Part shown: in pieces, positions 20,189 through 31,384 of the stretch
Layout: each line of letters opens with the position of its first letter
Numbering within the stretch: position 1 is the first letter of the stretch
NCBI RefSeq assembly: GCF_905147365.1
Contig: NC_056427.1
Span: forward strand, 2,485,001 to 2,549,000
Direction of reading: 5' to 3'
DNA from: Aricia agestis
Lineage: Eukaryota > Arthropoda > Insecta > Lepidoptera > Lycaenidae
Length of the DNA stretch: 64,000 nt
The notes under the pieces: generated by a model
What the model was told of the DNA's origin: nothing
Database searches by the model: none
Seen by the model: only the letters and a program-made list of their open reading frames with translations
Position numbers and translations under genes: made by a program

Positions 20189-20404
20189 AGTAATAAAAAC
20201 TTTAACATAATAAATGTACAAATTAGCATTTTCACTCAAAGCCTTGAAAACTCAGCGGCTCTTCGCAATAAATGTCAAAAACATTTTCAAATTAAACTAC
20301 AAGAAGTGTTCGGTGTTACCAACTAAATGAAATGTTTGCGACTGAGTGTTCAATAATAACGGGGCCCATTTTACTGCGGTATTCTAACTTGGTGTTTCAT
20401 CAAA
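20189..20404. other. Unassigned spacer
   Basis: No recognised feature. Confidence 0.3.
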
Positions 20405-20592
20405 ATGGTTGCAGCATTTTTGGACAATGTAGGCTGATCCATGCATGTAAAAAGTGCCTGATCTCTTGCCATTTGAGTCATCCGACCCACTTGGACAGCA
20501 AAGAAGGAGAGAGTGCTTTAGTGTATTGTGCTCACACTTGGGCATTTAAATGTACTAGAGATCACCCAATGGTCGAAATTCGACCTTAGTTT
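20405..20592 (+). mobile_element. SINE-2 copy e, degenerate body
   Basis: GGACAATGTAGGCTGATCCA, GAGAGTGCTTTAGTGTATTG and TGCTCACACTTGGGCATTTA are diverged matches to the SINE-2 body. The tRNA-like head is absent, and the divergence indicates an old copy. Confidence 0.55.
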
Positions 20593-21364
20593 CAACGACA
20601 ATTTAGGATACTACCTATATTTTGTAAAAAAATATTGACTATATTATCATATTTTTTTCAACTCTTGTCTCTGGGACTCAGCTGATCGCAGACTGGCCGT
20701 GTAAGCATTTTCTAATAGTATCTAAGATTCAATAAAAAAAAATAGAATTCATTTTTAATTTGTCACCTTGTTGTCAACAAACTTCAACCATAAATAAAAG
20801 AGTATAATTCGTATGTATAAGCTTGTCACTCAAAATCTGTCATTTTTCCTAGTGTGTGTGTTGTAGTGTGTGTAATGTTTTATTTGTTAAAAATATGTAT
20901 GATAAAAGCATAATTTCAAAATAATATTAGCTCGATGCACTCCTTCACCATATAAACTATAGCTGTGAAAAATTTCATTCACCTACGTTTCCCCATTTTT
21001 CGTTAAAAGGGATACAAAGTTTTAGGCTCACGTATTAATATAAGTATAGATAGTACCACGTCGTCACTGAGGTAGATTTTTTTCGTTCAACTGTAAAGAT
21101 GAAACTAGCGTATTCACAAAGATTGTCAAAGTTTCCTACAAGTTTAAATTACTAGATCTTGTTAAGACCTAGATGCTAGATGTTGTTCTGATTAACTTAT
21201 AGTTTACTACGCCGAACCAAAGAGGAGTTGTGTCGGTGCAAAAAGCGTCTACACCTAAAGTGCCCCACTTGGGACAGCTTGGTTTTCATATTTGTCATCT
21301 TGTATTAAAATGCAGTACCTCATATAAGTCATTTCTATCTCATATTGTACAAGTTTAATAAATG
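20593..21364. other. Unassigned AT-rich sequence
   Basis: No gene was recognised. A TTAATATAAGTATAGATAGTA motif near 21,033 resembles the 5' end of Helitron-like elements in complement. Confidence 0.3.
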
Positions 21365-21573
21365 CTAGCTATTTGACCGAGCTTTGCTCGGTATTCGATA
21401 AAACACGAATAAAATGACATTTTCTAAAAATGATTCCTAGCTAGATCGATGTATCGCCCCCGAAACCCCATATATACTAAATTTCATGAAAATCGTTGGA
21501 GCCGATTCCGAGATTCCAATTAAGTATATATTTATATATATACAAGAATTGCTCGTTTAAATATATTATAAGA
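21365..21573 (-). mobile_element. Helitron, subfamily H3, short copy
   Basis: On the minus strand it begins TCTTATAATATATTTAAACG and ends at the hairpin ACCGAGCAAAGCTCGGT plus CAAATAGCTAG. The hairpin (7-bp stem, AAA loop) followed by CTAG is a canonical Helitron 3' end. At 209 bp it is a deletion derivative of the copy at 58,218. Confidence 0.75.
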
Positions 21574-21608
21574 TTAAAGCTGGAAATACAATATTCAATT
21601 ATTTATAA

Positions 21609-22236
21609 CTAGCTGTTGCCCGCGACTTCGTCCGCGTGGACTTCAGTTTATAGCGCGCGATGTCAACAAAATTGGTGTCAAAAGCTTTTATAAAAAAAAC
21701 CCTGGTAAATCAAAATTAAGGGGTAAATCAAAACAGCTGTGCAGTGTGCACATAATATTTCATTTTGTTAAATTAAACTTTATATATTATGTCAAATTTT
21801 AAAGCTTATTTAGCCCCCCAATTACACAACTTTACCCATAAACTATTTATCATTGATAGGTTTAAGGTTACGTCTATAAAGTACTGACTTATTAAATAAC
21901 TTAAAAAAGAAATAACAATCGAAAAAAATCGAAACTCAAATGTATGATGATACCACCTCTTATAGAAAAATGTTGGGCAAGCGTTAGCGCGATGTAAGAA
22001 ACGCACGGCGCCATCTAGTATGAATTTTTGGAACTAACTTAATTTGAACAAATTTTTGTATTTTCACCCCCTTTCAACCCTTTTTTCCAGTAAAAAAGTA
22101 GCCTATGTCCTTTCTCAGGCTTTAGACTATCTGTATACAAATTTTCATTACAATTGGTTCGGTAGTTTTGGCGTGAAAGCGAGACAGACAGACAGACAGA
22201 CAGAGATACTTTCGCATTTATAATATTAGTATAGAT
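21609..22236 (-). mobile_element. Helitron, subfamily H1
   Basis: The minus-strand 5' end is TCTATACTAATATTATAAAT. The 3' end is a CGCGGACGAAGTCGCG hairpin followed by GGCAACAGCTAG. Internal blocks (CACGCCAAAACTACCGAACC, CCTGAGAAAGGACATAGGCT, GTAGTATCACCTC-type) agree with copies at 35,001, 57,454 and 59,261. There is no Rep or helicase coding, so it is non-autonomous. Confidence 0.75.
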
Positions 22237-22597
22237 AGTATAGATTTCAATATAATATTTTATTTGCAACAATTAATAAATATATTCAACTGGCAACCCA
22301 ATATTTGTTTTGAAAATATTAATTAATTTAAATCTACCTACACTAGTTGATGATGTTTTTAATCAAAGCCGGTCGTGTATCATCATAAGTGTACCACAAA
22401 AGTGTTCAGGTTGTGGCATATACTAGGGCTCGCTTATTGATGTAATCTTTTATAATACGTTCGAAAAGTTTTTGTGTCACAATATAGCCTATCCTTAATT
22501 TTAAAGTCATTGACTTGAAATTAGTTTAACATTGCAATTTGCAACTAAAGGGATGCACGTAGCCTTTCATCCAAGACTTTAAGGACTACTTATACAT
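22237..22597. other. Unassigned sequence
   Basis: AT-rich, with no recognised repeat or gene. Confidence 0.3.
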
Positions 22598-22715
22598 GTT
22601 TTAGGGTTCCGTACCCAAAGGGTAAAAGCGGGACCCTATTACTAAGACTTGGATGTCCGTCTGTCACTTCGTCTATCCGTCTGTCTGTCTCCAGGCTGTA
22701 TCTCAGGCTAGGTTA
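22598..22715 (+). repeat. GGGTTCCGTACCC-family repeat, truncated
   Basis: TTTTAGGGTTCCGTACCC through CTCCAGGCTGTATCTCAGG, then the match stops. The break may mark the 5' end of the downstream LINE. Confidence 0.65.
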
Positions 22716-23348
22716 TTCCAAATTCACGTTTCTAGAATAAGTAATTTTTAAAGAAAGCGTCATTAAAAAAAACTGAAAAATATATACATGTATAGATACA
22801 TCTTTTAACTAGTGACTTTTACGGTTAGAAACACAATACAGATAATTTTACTCGATAAAAAAAAATTCCGAAACAACCTCGATTTTAAAAACATTTTCAG
22901 TTGTATAGGACTTACAGGGACTCAATCAAAAAATAATTTGGATAGTTCGATTGCTATTAAAATTTTACAGGGAAATGTACGGATACATGTTTAGTTATAC
23001 TATTTTTTATCTAAGATAAAATACTAATTTTCAAGCTGTAGTGATAAAAACAAAAATCAGCTGTAAGACATTTTAAACACTTCCAATTAAAACTGTTTTG
23101 TACACCAGATATATCGCTAAAATAAATCCTTTATTCTTGGAGCACATATAAGTTATAATTATATTTTAAGAAAATCAATAATAAAGTGAGAAACACAAAA
23201 ATTAAATTTGAAAACCAGAAGAAATTTAAAAATAAAAACGGATCTAAAGTGACATAAGGCTGACATCTACTGATTATTTGTATAAGTTCAAGAATCAAGA
23301 GTGACCTGAAAATTACAATATTTAGTTTTAAGTATAAATATCTTCAAA

Positions 23349-24602
23349 ATGGACACATCCCAAAATGAATTTATTACGCTGAGGAGAAATAAAAGATCCA
23401 ATTCCTTGACCAACATTGGCAACTCGTTTATACTGGACGCCTCCATGAATAGCCTGCCAAATACATCACTAAATGACTTTAGTACCGAATGCCTAGAACA
23501 CACAAATCAAATAGAAAAACTATCAAATGAATTGCTAGTAGCCAATAATGAAGTTGAAAATTTAACACTGGAAATTACACATTTAAAAAATGAATTGGAA
23601 AAAAAAGACAAAATCATCAATATGTACAAAAAAATCGATAACAATGTGTACATCACACCGAACGCTAGAAGAAAAAGTCGAAACAAAATCTATGACCTTA
23701 ATCGATATCAAAATTTGGACACAACACCTCAAAAAAGTAAAAAAACCGAATTTGGAAAATCACTGCATACCGGCACCGATCATATAATAACAAATGAATT
23801 GACATTGACAGATAAATCGACACAAACAACAACAATAGACAACACAATAGACAACACCATAATGAACGATTTTTCACCACAGACTAAAATCATCGACATG
23901 AATATGGAAACGTCAATTATCGGAAACAAGAAGATGAAGAAGAACTATAAACAAAAGGACTTACATAAATTATGCATACTTAGTACTAAGCCAAGTGATA
24001 AGTTTCTAAAAACTGCACTTAATACGTTTGAAAATAATTTTAATGTAACCCATTATAGTTATCCGCATTCTAATACAGAAAATATTATTGAGTCTTTAAG
24101 TAACAAGCTAGAAAATTATACCATGAATGATTATTGTATAGTCTTTATCAGTGAAAATGATTTTACTGTAACAAAAAATTATTTTAATTTAGTCATAAAT
24201 TTAAGAAACATGTTATGTAATATATGTAATATCAGAAATACAAACATAATCCTATGTCTTCCAACATATAGATTAGGGTATGATGTATTCAATTGGAGAA
24301 TTGAGCATTTTAATAACCTACTATACTTAGATGTTATAACACATGAACATGTTTACTTGCTAGACAGTAATAAGAATATTAAATATGATTACTCCATGTT
24401 TAATAAAGGAAATGGAAGACTAAACAACCTAGGTTATAATATAATTTTTTATGACTTGTTAAATGACATTAATGACATCTCAAATTACTACAAAACTTCT
24501 AATACTATTTCCAACAATAATGAATTCAATGAACAATATTATTACGACATGATGAATGCTTCTACCCAAAATTCAACAAATGATACACTTTTTCGTACCT
24601 AA
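23349..24602 (+). CDS. LINE ORF1 protein with coiled coil, 417 aa
   Basis: The predicted role is the LINE RNA-binding/assembly partner of ORF2. Residues about 50-95 form a heptad-rich coiled coil (NQIEKLSNELLVANNEVENL). Then come a basic, Asn/Thr-rich linker and a globular C-terminal half (about 205-375) rich in hydrophobic beta/alpha segments such as DYCIVFISEN and NIILCLPTYRLGYD, ending in GRLNNLGYNIIF. CR1-type ORF1 proteins often carry an SGNH-like esterase fold there. A D/N-x-x-G motif is suggestive, but I cannot confirm the catalytic triad. It is very Asn/Lys-rich, like ORF2. It overlaps ORF2 by 47 bases. Confidence 0.7.
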   Translation: MDTSQNEFITLRRNKRSNSLTNIGNSFILDASMNSLPNTSLNDFSTECLEHTNQIEKLSNELLVANNEVENLTLEITHLKNELEKKDKIINMYKKIDNNVYITPNARRKSRNKIYDLNRYQNLDTTPQKSKKTEFGKSLHTGTDHIITNELTLTDKSTQTTTIDNTIDNTIMNDFSPQTKIIDMNMETSIIGNKKMKKNYKQKDLHKLCILSTKPSDKFLKTALNTFENNFNVTHYSYPHSNTENIIESLSNKLENYTMNDYCIVFISENDFTVTKNYFNLVINLRNMLCNICNIRNTNIILCLPTYRLGYDVFNWRIEHFNNLLYLDVITHEHVYLLDSNKNIKYDYSMFNKGNGRLNNLGYNIIFYDLLNDINDISNYYKTSNTISNNNEFNEQYYYDMMNASTQNSTNDTLFRT

Positions 24603-25401
24603 ATTTTTAAATATATTGCATCAAAATATAAACGGCCTTATATCTAAATCTAATTTACTAACAGTTCACCTTAATGACTTAAAACTTAGTAACACCAATG
24701 TGGATATTATTTGCGTTACTGAGCACAACATGATACAAGGAGATAGCGATTCTCTTAAAATCCCTAACTACACTCTAGCGACTATGTACATGAGAAGTAG
24801 CAGACATGGTGGCTCATGTATATTAGTAAAAAATATACTCAGGCATGAATTTGTACCGCACATAAAAAATTTTTGTATAGAAAACATACTGGAATGTAGT
24901 GCTATTAAGTTAATAGATCACAAAATTATCATAATTAACATTTATAGACCTCCAAAAAATGATGCTGTGACCACGAACATGTTCTTTAAATTATTTGATA
25001 GCCTCCTGGCAGCATACTGCCGAGGTAAATGGAAAACAATAATTTGTGGAGATTTTAATATCAATACCTTAAAAAAAGATTACCTCTCACAGCGTTTTAC
25101 TGATCTTCTCCTTAGTTATAACTTAACTCTTGCAATTAAAGAACCAACTCGCCTTAGTAGTGGAAGCTGCATAGATAACTTTGCGCATAATATAAAAGGT
25201 ACTAAGCATCAAATCATTGATCTAGCTTTATCAGACCATACAGCCCAGCTCTTACAGTGTCCAACAAACAGTATACCCTCCATTCCATATTGGTACGTTT
25301 TTAGGCGTGATTTCAGTAATGAAAATATGATTAAATTTCGTAACTACCTAAATTCTTTAACTTTCTCAGAATGCTATAGCATGAACAAGATGCGCAATTA
25401 G
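24556..25401 (+). pseudogene. LINE ORF2, endonuclease part (before frameshift)
   Basis: This is the APE-like endonuclease domain of the LINE polyprotein. The nuclease motifs are present: HQNINGL at 22-28, VTEHN at 54-58, GDFNIN at 165-170, SCIDNFAHN at 204-212 and LSDHTAQLL at 225-233, so the catalytic Asn, Glu, Asp and His positions appear intact. The frame ends at 25,399-25,401. Reading the next frame from about 25,383 gives DAQLAFDSFFDLFKLLYD, the expected continuation, which places a small indel at about 25,376-25,390. The start ATG lies inside ORF1, as in LINEs that translate ORF2 by reinitiation. Confidence 0.8.
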
Positions 25402-27455
25402 CATTTGACTCATTCTTTGACCTTTTTAAACTACTATATGACCTCTGTTTTCCATTCATAAAAGTAAGAATAAATGCTTTAAATAAAACAAAATGGATTT
25501 CAAAAGGAATTAAAAAATGTATTAAAAGAAAAAGACAGATGCTTTGGGAATATAGAAAACGGAAAACAACAGAAAATAGAAACAATTTTAAAACTTACAC
25601 TAAACGTCTTAAGAAAATTATAAACTTAACTAAAAAAGCACAAAATGAATACTATATTAAAACAGCGACTAATAAATCGAAAGCTACGTGGAAAGTGATC
25701 CAAAAAAATTATACAAAAAAACTGTCGTATAATAACATTACACAGATACGTGATGAAGATAATAATATCGTCTCAAACCCCGTCCAAATAGCTTCGGCTT
25801 TCAACAACTTTTTCATTGGACACCCTGAAAATAGATTACCTAACAACCCTAAAAAGAAATTTGATGCGCCGTTTACCCCTCATTCGATATTTATGTACCC
25901 TACTTCAGCCAAAGATATTATCCGGTATATGATATCTCTTAAAAATACTAATAGTACAGGCAATGACGATATTTCTACTAAAGTAATTAAATTTGTAGCA
26001 CCTATTATAGCGCCTATCCTAGCTCACTTAACAAATCTATGTATGTCCCAAGGACAGTTTCCAGATAGGCTCAAAGTTACAATAATTAAGCCTCTATACA
26101 AAAAAAATGACAAAATGAATATAGAAAACTATAGGCCCATTGCTTTAGTGTCTGTCCTATCAAAAATAATAGAAAAAGCTATCTACCAACGACTATACAA
26201 TTATTTTCATAAATTTAATCTATTTTCTCCACAGCAAATGGGCTTTAGGAAAAATTGCACAATAAATGTTGCCATTTTTAATTTCTTAAGAGAATTAATG
26301 GAGAATGTTGACAAAGGCTACGTGTCCTGCGCTTTATACATGGACTTAAAAAAAGCCTTCGACTTTGTAAATCATGAAATTTTAATTGCTAAAATGTATC
26401 AATATGGTATTAGAGGAAATGCCTTAGAACTTATCAAATCATATTTAAAGAATAGATTACAATTTACTTGCATACAAACCATAAATTTCCAGACAAAGTC
26501 AGAGGAGCTACATTACTCTGAACCCAAATATATTTTTCGCGGCGTTCCTCAAGGAAGTGTCCTCGGTCCACTCTTTTTTATTATTTATATAAATGACTTT
26601 CCTCTACATATTAAAATTCCTATGACAATTTTTGCCGATGACTGTAACTTATTATTTTTTGACGACGGAATGACTGATATTGAGATGAAAATTTTTAATA
26701 CTTTGATTATTATAATTGAATGGCTAAAAGAAAATGAATTAAATTTGAATTTTGACAAAACGAAAATAATGACATTTTCTAACAAAAATAAGAAGCGACC
26801 TACATTAAATATTAAATACAATAATCATGCGATAGAGGAAATCACAGAAACAAAATTCTTAGGGCTTTTGGTTGACAATGACTTAAGTTGGAATTCCCAC
26901 ATTGAAATATTATGTACTAAATTACAAAAGTTCTCATATGCACTATATATGCTAGGAAAAGTAGTCGGTATTGATGCCTTGCTTATAACGTACAATGCTT
27001 ACGTAGCATCCATTTTAAGATATGGTATTGTTTTTTGGGGTAATGCTACTGAGCATGAACGTGTCTTTAGAGCTCAGAAAAGATGCGTACGCTCTATGTG
27101 CGGTCTCAAACAAACAGATAGCTGTCAACCCTATTTTAAAAAGTTTAAGATCCTAACGTTACCCTGTTTATATATTTACGAAACCATTCTATTTTTAAAA
27201 AAATATAACATACAGATGTACGAAAATTTTAAAAGCATGCGACATAAAAATAAACTTAAAATACCTATATCAAAGACTTGTAAGCTTAGTAAAAGTGCAT
27301 ACATAATGATGCCAAAACTATATAACAAACTACCCACTGACTTAAAGCAAATTGAAAATTATTATAGTTTTAAAAATAAATTATTTAAATTTCTCATAGA
27401 TAAAAATTTCTACTCTGTTTCAGAATATCTAAACGATAAATATAATCAAATTTAA
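25383..27455 (+). pseudogene. LINE ORF2, reverse transcriptase part (after frameshift)
   Basis: The frame is open from about 25,380, with its first internal ATG at 25,539, and encodes the RT plus C-terminal region. Counted from that ATG: NYRPIALVSVLSKI at 197-210, LYMDLKKAFDFVNHE at 266-280, FRGVPQGSVLGPLFF at 333-347 and FADD at 365-368 (an accepted variant of YADD). The end has LGLLVDNDLSWNSHI and a thumb-like segment to residue 638. No stop occurs within it. Only the frameshift at about 25,380 separates it from the endonuclease, so the copy is probably recent but non-autonomous unless the shift is a sequencing error. Confidence 0.85.
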
Positions 27456-27756
27456 TTATGTAAATAAATATTTAAATATATAGTTTAATGTAATGTATAA
27501 TTTTGACATGATTTTAATATTTGACTTATGTTGTGATGTGATGAACTGATGAGATAAGACCTAATTTTATAAACCTATTTAGATTTACATAATATGCATG
27601 TTACTTAATTAATATTACTTCCATATTTAAAAACATTTGCATGCCATAAACAGGCAAAACATGTAGGTACCTATCAATGTTTTAACACCTAATTTCACCA
27701 TGTTTTGTGCAAATAAAGAATTTTGAATTTGAATTTGAATTTGAATTTGAATTTTT

Positions 27757-28048
27757 TCTCCTATTTCGCCCTATCATGGACGCGGCGATCGTCGTAACCG
27801 CCACTGTACAAGGCGCGCTGATATGAATGTTATTTTAATGTCTTTTACGTCGATATTCGCACTGACAGACATCGGCCTGCTAATTTAGGAATAACCTCCC
27901 CTTAAAGCTAGATTTCTAAATCTGTTGCCGCTAAAACTCGCACTTTACCCAGGCACGAACCCCATACATTAGATAGCAGTATTAATTAACTTTATTTACT
28001 GTCGTATGTTAAATAGGCGTTGAAGTAAATGGCCAGATTGAATTCTAA
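27757..28048. other. Unassigned sequence
   Basis: Flank of the LINE. GC-richer at first (GGACGCGGCGATCGTCG), with no gene recognised. Confidence 0.3.
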
Positions 28049-28345
28049 ATATGCTCTATCACCGGGAGCATTCACGTGTAATGTAACATTAAAAATTCGA
28101 CTTTGAGCTTTACTTATATTACAATTTACAATACTCCCTGACTGACGAGCATTCGCGTGTAATGCAACATTCGACTTTGAGCATTCCATTCCATAGCTAG
28201 TTTATGTTACAAGTTGTATCAGGATATTACACACTGTATATCATTACAAGGTGCGCATTGTAATGCTCGGCTCTCCTCCCTCACTGATATAGCTCGACTC
28301 TGTAACGTTACATTACAAGCGAATGCTCCCGGCGAAGTAGCATAT
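28049..28345. mobile_element. Fold-back MITE with CCGGGAGCATTC arms
   Basis: The left end ATATGCTCTATCACCGGGAG, then CATTCACGTGTAATGTAAC, pairs with GTTACATTACAAGCGAATGC, then TCCCGGCGAAGTAGCATAT. Inside, a second GAGCATTCGCGTGTAATGCA block forms a direct repeat. It shares GTGTAATGTAAC-type words with the element at 37,987, so the two may be related. Confidence 0.7.
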
Positions 28346-28854
28346 AACTTTGTAGCGTCTATCTGGGTCAACAAACGGATGGACCGATTTTGATTTAGTT
28401 TTTGAAAAGATCGAGATTGTTCTTAGACATTTTATTCATCATCATCAGCTTCCTGATAGCAGCTAGACAATCTCTGGAGCTCTAGCTAGATCCATACTAA
28501 TATTATAAATCCGAAAGTATGTATAATGTCCGTCACAGAATGACCGACCGTCTGTGACCTATAATTTTGTTGTGCCCAATTGTGTGCGTAGTACACAAGC
28601 CTTTCTTTGATTTAAAGCGTACTATTATGGCTGTAAAGGTTTTCTGGCAGAAACTGCTGCTAGCAGTAAGACCGACTATTAGTACATAGTGTTCCTTTAT
28701 TGTGTTTTTTAAGTTTAAGTTTAGTTTTAAGTTGTACAAATGAAGAAGGAATAAAATCGAATAGAGAATTCTATTCGATTTTATTCCATGGTCCTTTGTC
28801 GTTGTATGCCCTGACTGCTGTGTATCTTTATTACTTATTAAGTGTAGAAGCGAT
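28346..28854. other. Repeat debris including a 40-bp palindrome
   Basis: At 28,491 TCCATACTAATATTATAAAT marks a Helitron-like 5' end without a partner. At 28,748-28,787, GGAATAAAATCGAATAGA and its exact complement flank a 4-base loop. No gene is evident. Confidence 0.5.
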
Positions 28855-28951
28855 ACGTGAGAGAGCCATGCTTCGGCACGAATGGGCCAGCTCGACCGGA
28901 GAAATACCACGTTCTCACAGAAAACCGGCGTTAAACAGCGCAAGCGCTGTT
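28855..28951 (+). mobile_element. SINE-1 copy e, 5' fragment
   Basis: Head and first conserved block only (ACGTGAGAGAGCCATGCTTC to CAAGCGCTGTTTTT). The pyrimidine array and 3' end are missing. It lies about 50 bp upstream of another SINE-1 copy in the same orientation. Confidence 0.7.
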
Positions 28952-28999
28952 TTTAATCCGATCTAAATGAAATTATACGTGGAAATTGGAAATACTTAC

Positions 29000-29262
29000 A
29001 CGTGGGGGAGCCATGTTTCGGCACGAATGGGCCGGCTCGACCGGAGAAATACCACGTTCTCACAGAAAACCGGCGTGAAACAGCGCTTGCGCTGTGTTTC
29101 GCCGAGTGAGTGAGTTTACCGGAGGCCCAATCCCCTACCCTATTCCCTTCCCTACCCTCCCCTATCAAAAGGCTGGCAACGCACTTGCAGATCTTCTGAT
29201 CCTGCGAGTGTCCATGGGCGACGGAAGTTGTTTTCCATCAGGTAACCCGTTTGCTCGTTTGC
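29000..29262 (+). mobile_element. SINE-1 copy f, 3'-truncated
   Basis: ACGTGGGGGAGCCATGTTTC to CGTTTGCGAAG. The array is short and the TTTCATAAAA tail is missing. Confidence 0.75.
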
Positions 29263-29416
29263 GAAGATGTTATGTTGAGTTTATTCAAACATTTTTAGCC
29301 GCTTCCAAAAGAAGGTTATCATATCGCTTCGCGAGTGTTGGCATTTGGCAAGCAACTGCCATTAAATATGCAAAACTGATAACACGCCTTGCCAAGATAG
29401 TGTTTCCAATAAATAT

Positions 29417-30030
29417 CATATCAGAGAGTACGAGGTAAAGTTACATACAACCAGAAAATATACTCAAACTCAAAAAAAAAATCGGAGGTCGTGGTCCCTA
29501 GCACTTTGAACCCGTGCGAAGCCGAGGCGGGTCGCTAGTGTAATATTATAACGCCTCCCTGGTCTAGTGGTTAGAGCGTCGCTCTCGACTCCGGAGGTTG
29601 TGGGTTCTAATCCCGCGTTGGAAACATGTTATTTCCAAGTTTCGTTAGGACGATGCAGGCTGATCACCTGATTGTCTGACAAGTAAGATGATCCATGCGT
29701 CGGATGGGCATGTAAAAAGTCGGTCCTGCGCCTGATCTCTCGCCAGTCGTGTCGGTCTTCCGTCCCACTGGGTTATGAGAGGAAAGGAATAAAGAGTGCT
29801 CTTGTGTACTGCGCACACACTTGGGCACTATAAAATTACTCCTGCGTAGCTGGCCTGGTTTCAATGAAACCGGCCACCGTCACCGAAACCGGTGTGGAAG
29901 TTAGTACCAGAGAGTAAGAGGTAAAGTTACATACAACCGGATAATATACTCAAACTCAACAAAAAATCGGAGGCTGTGGTGCTCCCTATAGCAATTTGAC
30001 CCGTGCGAAGCCGGGGCGGGTCGCTAGTAT
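29417..30030 (+). repeat. Direct duplication of a Helitron-like 3' end around SINE-2
   Basis: About 128 bp (AGGTAAAGTTACATACAACC to a hairpin TGCGAAGCCGAGGCGGGTCG and CTAGT) occurs at 29,417-29,547 and again at 29,903-30,030. SINE-2 copy b lies between. Both copies end with a CTAGT terminus. A tandem Helitron insertion or segmental duplication could explain this. Confidence 0.65.
29551..29900 (+). mobile_element. SINE-2 copy b, full length (tRNA-derived)
   Basis: The head ACGCCTCCCTGGTCTAGTGG holds an A-box-like segment, and TGGGTTCTAATCCCGCG a B-box with one C-to-T change. These are the internal RNA polymerase III promoter elements of a tRNA-derived SINE. The body follows (TTGGAAACATGTTATTTCC, GGATGGGCATGTAAAAAGTC, GAAACCGGCCACCGTCACC). 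The best tRNA match by eye is the Glu/Asp type. It is not a functional tRNA. Confidence 0.8.
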
Positions 30031-30420
30031 AATATTTTTTTTAATATTATAAAGCTGAAGAATTTGTTTCTTTGAACGCGCTAGTCTCAGAAACTACTGG
30101 TCCGATTTGAAAAATTCTTTCAGTGTTGGATAGGCCATTTATCGAGGAAGGCTATAGGCTATATTTTATCAAGCTACGGCCAATGGAAAAAACGGGAACA
30201 AATATTTGAATAGGCTTATCTCACGAATTACTGGAGCAATTTTTATGTTATTTGGTAAAATAGTAGACCATGTGAAGCATCATAGGCTTGTTTTTGTAGG
30301 CTAATTTGTCTGTGATGTCCTTTCCCGGGACTCAAAGTATCTCCGTACCTTTCAGCAAAATCGAAAGGTAACAGACACACTTTCGCATATTTTATAATAT
30401 TAGTATGGAAATAGTAAAAA
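30031..30420 (+). repeat. Helitron-like H4 repeat, diverged
   Basis: AATATTATAAAGCTGAAGAA, GGTCCGATTTGAAAAATTC and AGTGTTGGATAGGCCATTTA match the copy at 50,945. The second part passes into an H2-type end (TTCCCGGGACTCAAAGTATC to TAATATTAGTATGG), so this is a mosaic of two families. Confidence 0.5.
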
Positions 30421-30805
30421 CGTCAAAGGGGTAAATCGAATTTTAAACTCAATCGCCTTTGATATAACATCAAAGGTCTTTATTTACTGAAATAATAATT
30501 GTTATTGACAGCCGTTTTACGCCTGGTTACATTGATGTCCCAGACGTAGGATGTTGTATTTCGCGTCAGGAAATAATAAGCTCCCTATGTTAAAGGTTCT
30601 CACAATAATTGTCAGCTGCTGCAATGCCGTGCAACTAGTTGATTTTTTTTTTCGACGAATTTTTAAAAACTGCATCCAAAATACAAAATCTTAACGAATT
30701 TCAAAATAGAGTTTGTTTTGTATGTATATTATTAATTAATATTATTAGACATTCTTAGTATGGTATGTCTATGACGCAAAAATTAATTTATAAAAGGTTA
30801 TTTGC
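30421..30805. other. Unassigned sequence
   Basis: AT-rich, with no gene or recognised repeat. Confidence 0.3.
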
Positions 30806-31125
30806 ATAGGCGTACCGAGGGGGGGGGGGGGGGGGGGGGTTGCCCCCCCCCTGGATCATGATGACGTTCCTACTAAGTATATTATCTAGTACTTTTATCT
30901 ATAAAAATTAAAAATTAAGAACGAATTTTTGCCATTTGTTTGCAATACAATATTTTTACAACTAAAAATTATTAATTTTTATTTTTTATAAACACCTAGC
31001 TTATGAAAAATCTGATTTGCCCCCCCTGGCCCAGAACCTGGGTGATTTGCCCCCCCCCCCCCCCCTGGCACCAGAACCTGGGTAATTTGCCCCCCCCCCT
31101 GGCCCTGAACCTGGGTACGCCCATG
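30806..31125. repeat. Poly-G/poly-C fold-back with tandem units
   Basis: At the left, AGGCGTACCGA runs into about 22 consecutive G and then TTGCCCCCCCCCTGG. At the right, three units of roughly 34 bp (GATTTGCC plus a C run, then TGG, CCAGAACCTGGGT) end at GGGTACGCCCATGG. GGCGTACC and GGTACGCC are complementary termini, so this looks like a MITE whose homopolymers have expanded. Run lengths may be unreliable. Confidence 0.5.
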
Positions 31126-31384
31126 GACTTATTTGTACGTTTTCTACGTAGAAACGCTTGAAGAACTCCTATGTAAAGGATTACCATACATAATATTATT
31201 ACATATTATATTTATGTAGCATATCAGGGGTTTCTTACTCAGTAAAAATTGATATTTTCTGCAATGGAAAATGGGGCACACATAACAAGGACATCTTAAT
31301 ATTGATATGGCCTGTCCTAAACTCCTAATAATAAGATATTATGTTATCCATAAAATATAATGAATTCAAAAATTTGGTATAGTT
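31126..31384. other. Unassigned sequence
   Basis: No recognised feature. Confidence 0.3.

Larger units (their letters stand above)
22716..27756 (+). mobile_element. CR1-like LINE, about 5 kb, nearly full length
   Basis: It comprises a leader of up to about 630 bp, ORF1, an overlapping ORF2 broken by one frameshift, a 3' untranslated region with AATAAA near 27,713, and a tail of tandem TTTGAA units (about 27,722-27,756). A short-unit tail rather than poly(A) is typical of the CR1 group. The 5' boundary is placed where the upstream repeat ends and is uncertain. Confidence 0.7.

Noticed and set aside
29551..29625. tRNA gene (A box TGGTCTAGTGG, B box)
   Set aside because: Part of SINE-2, which recurs with the same non-tRNA body and tail. 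The B box is mutated and no complete cloverleaf is evident.
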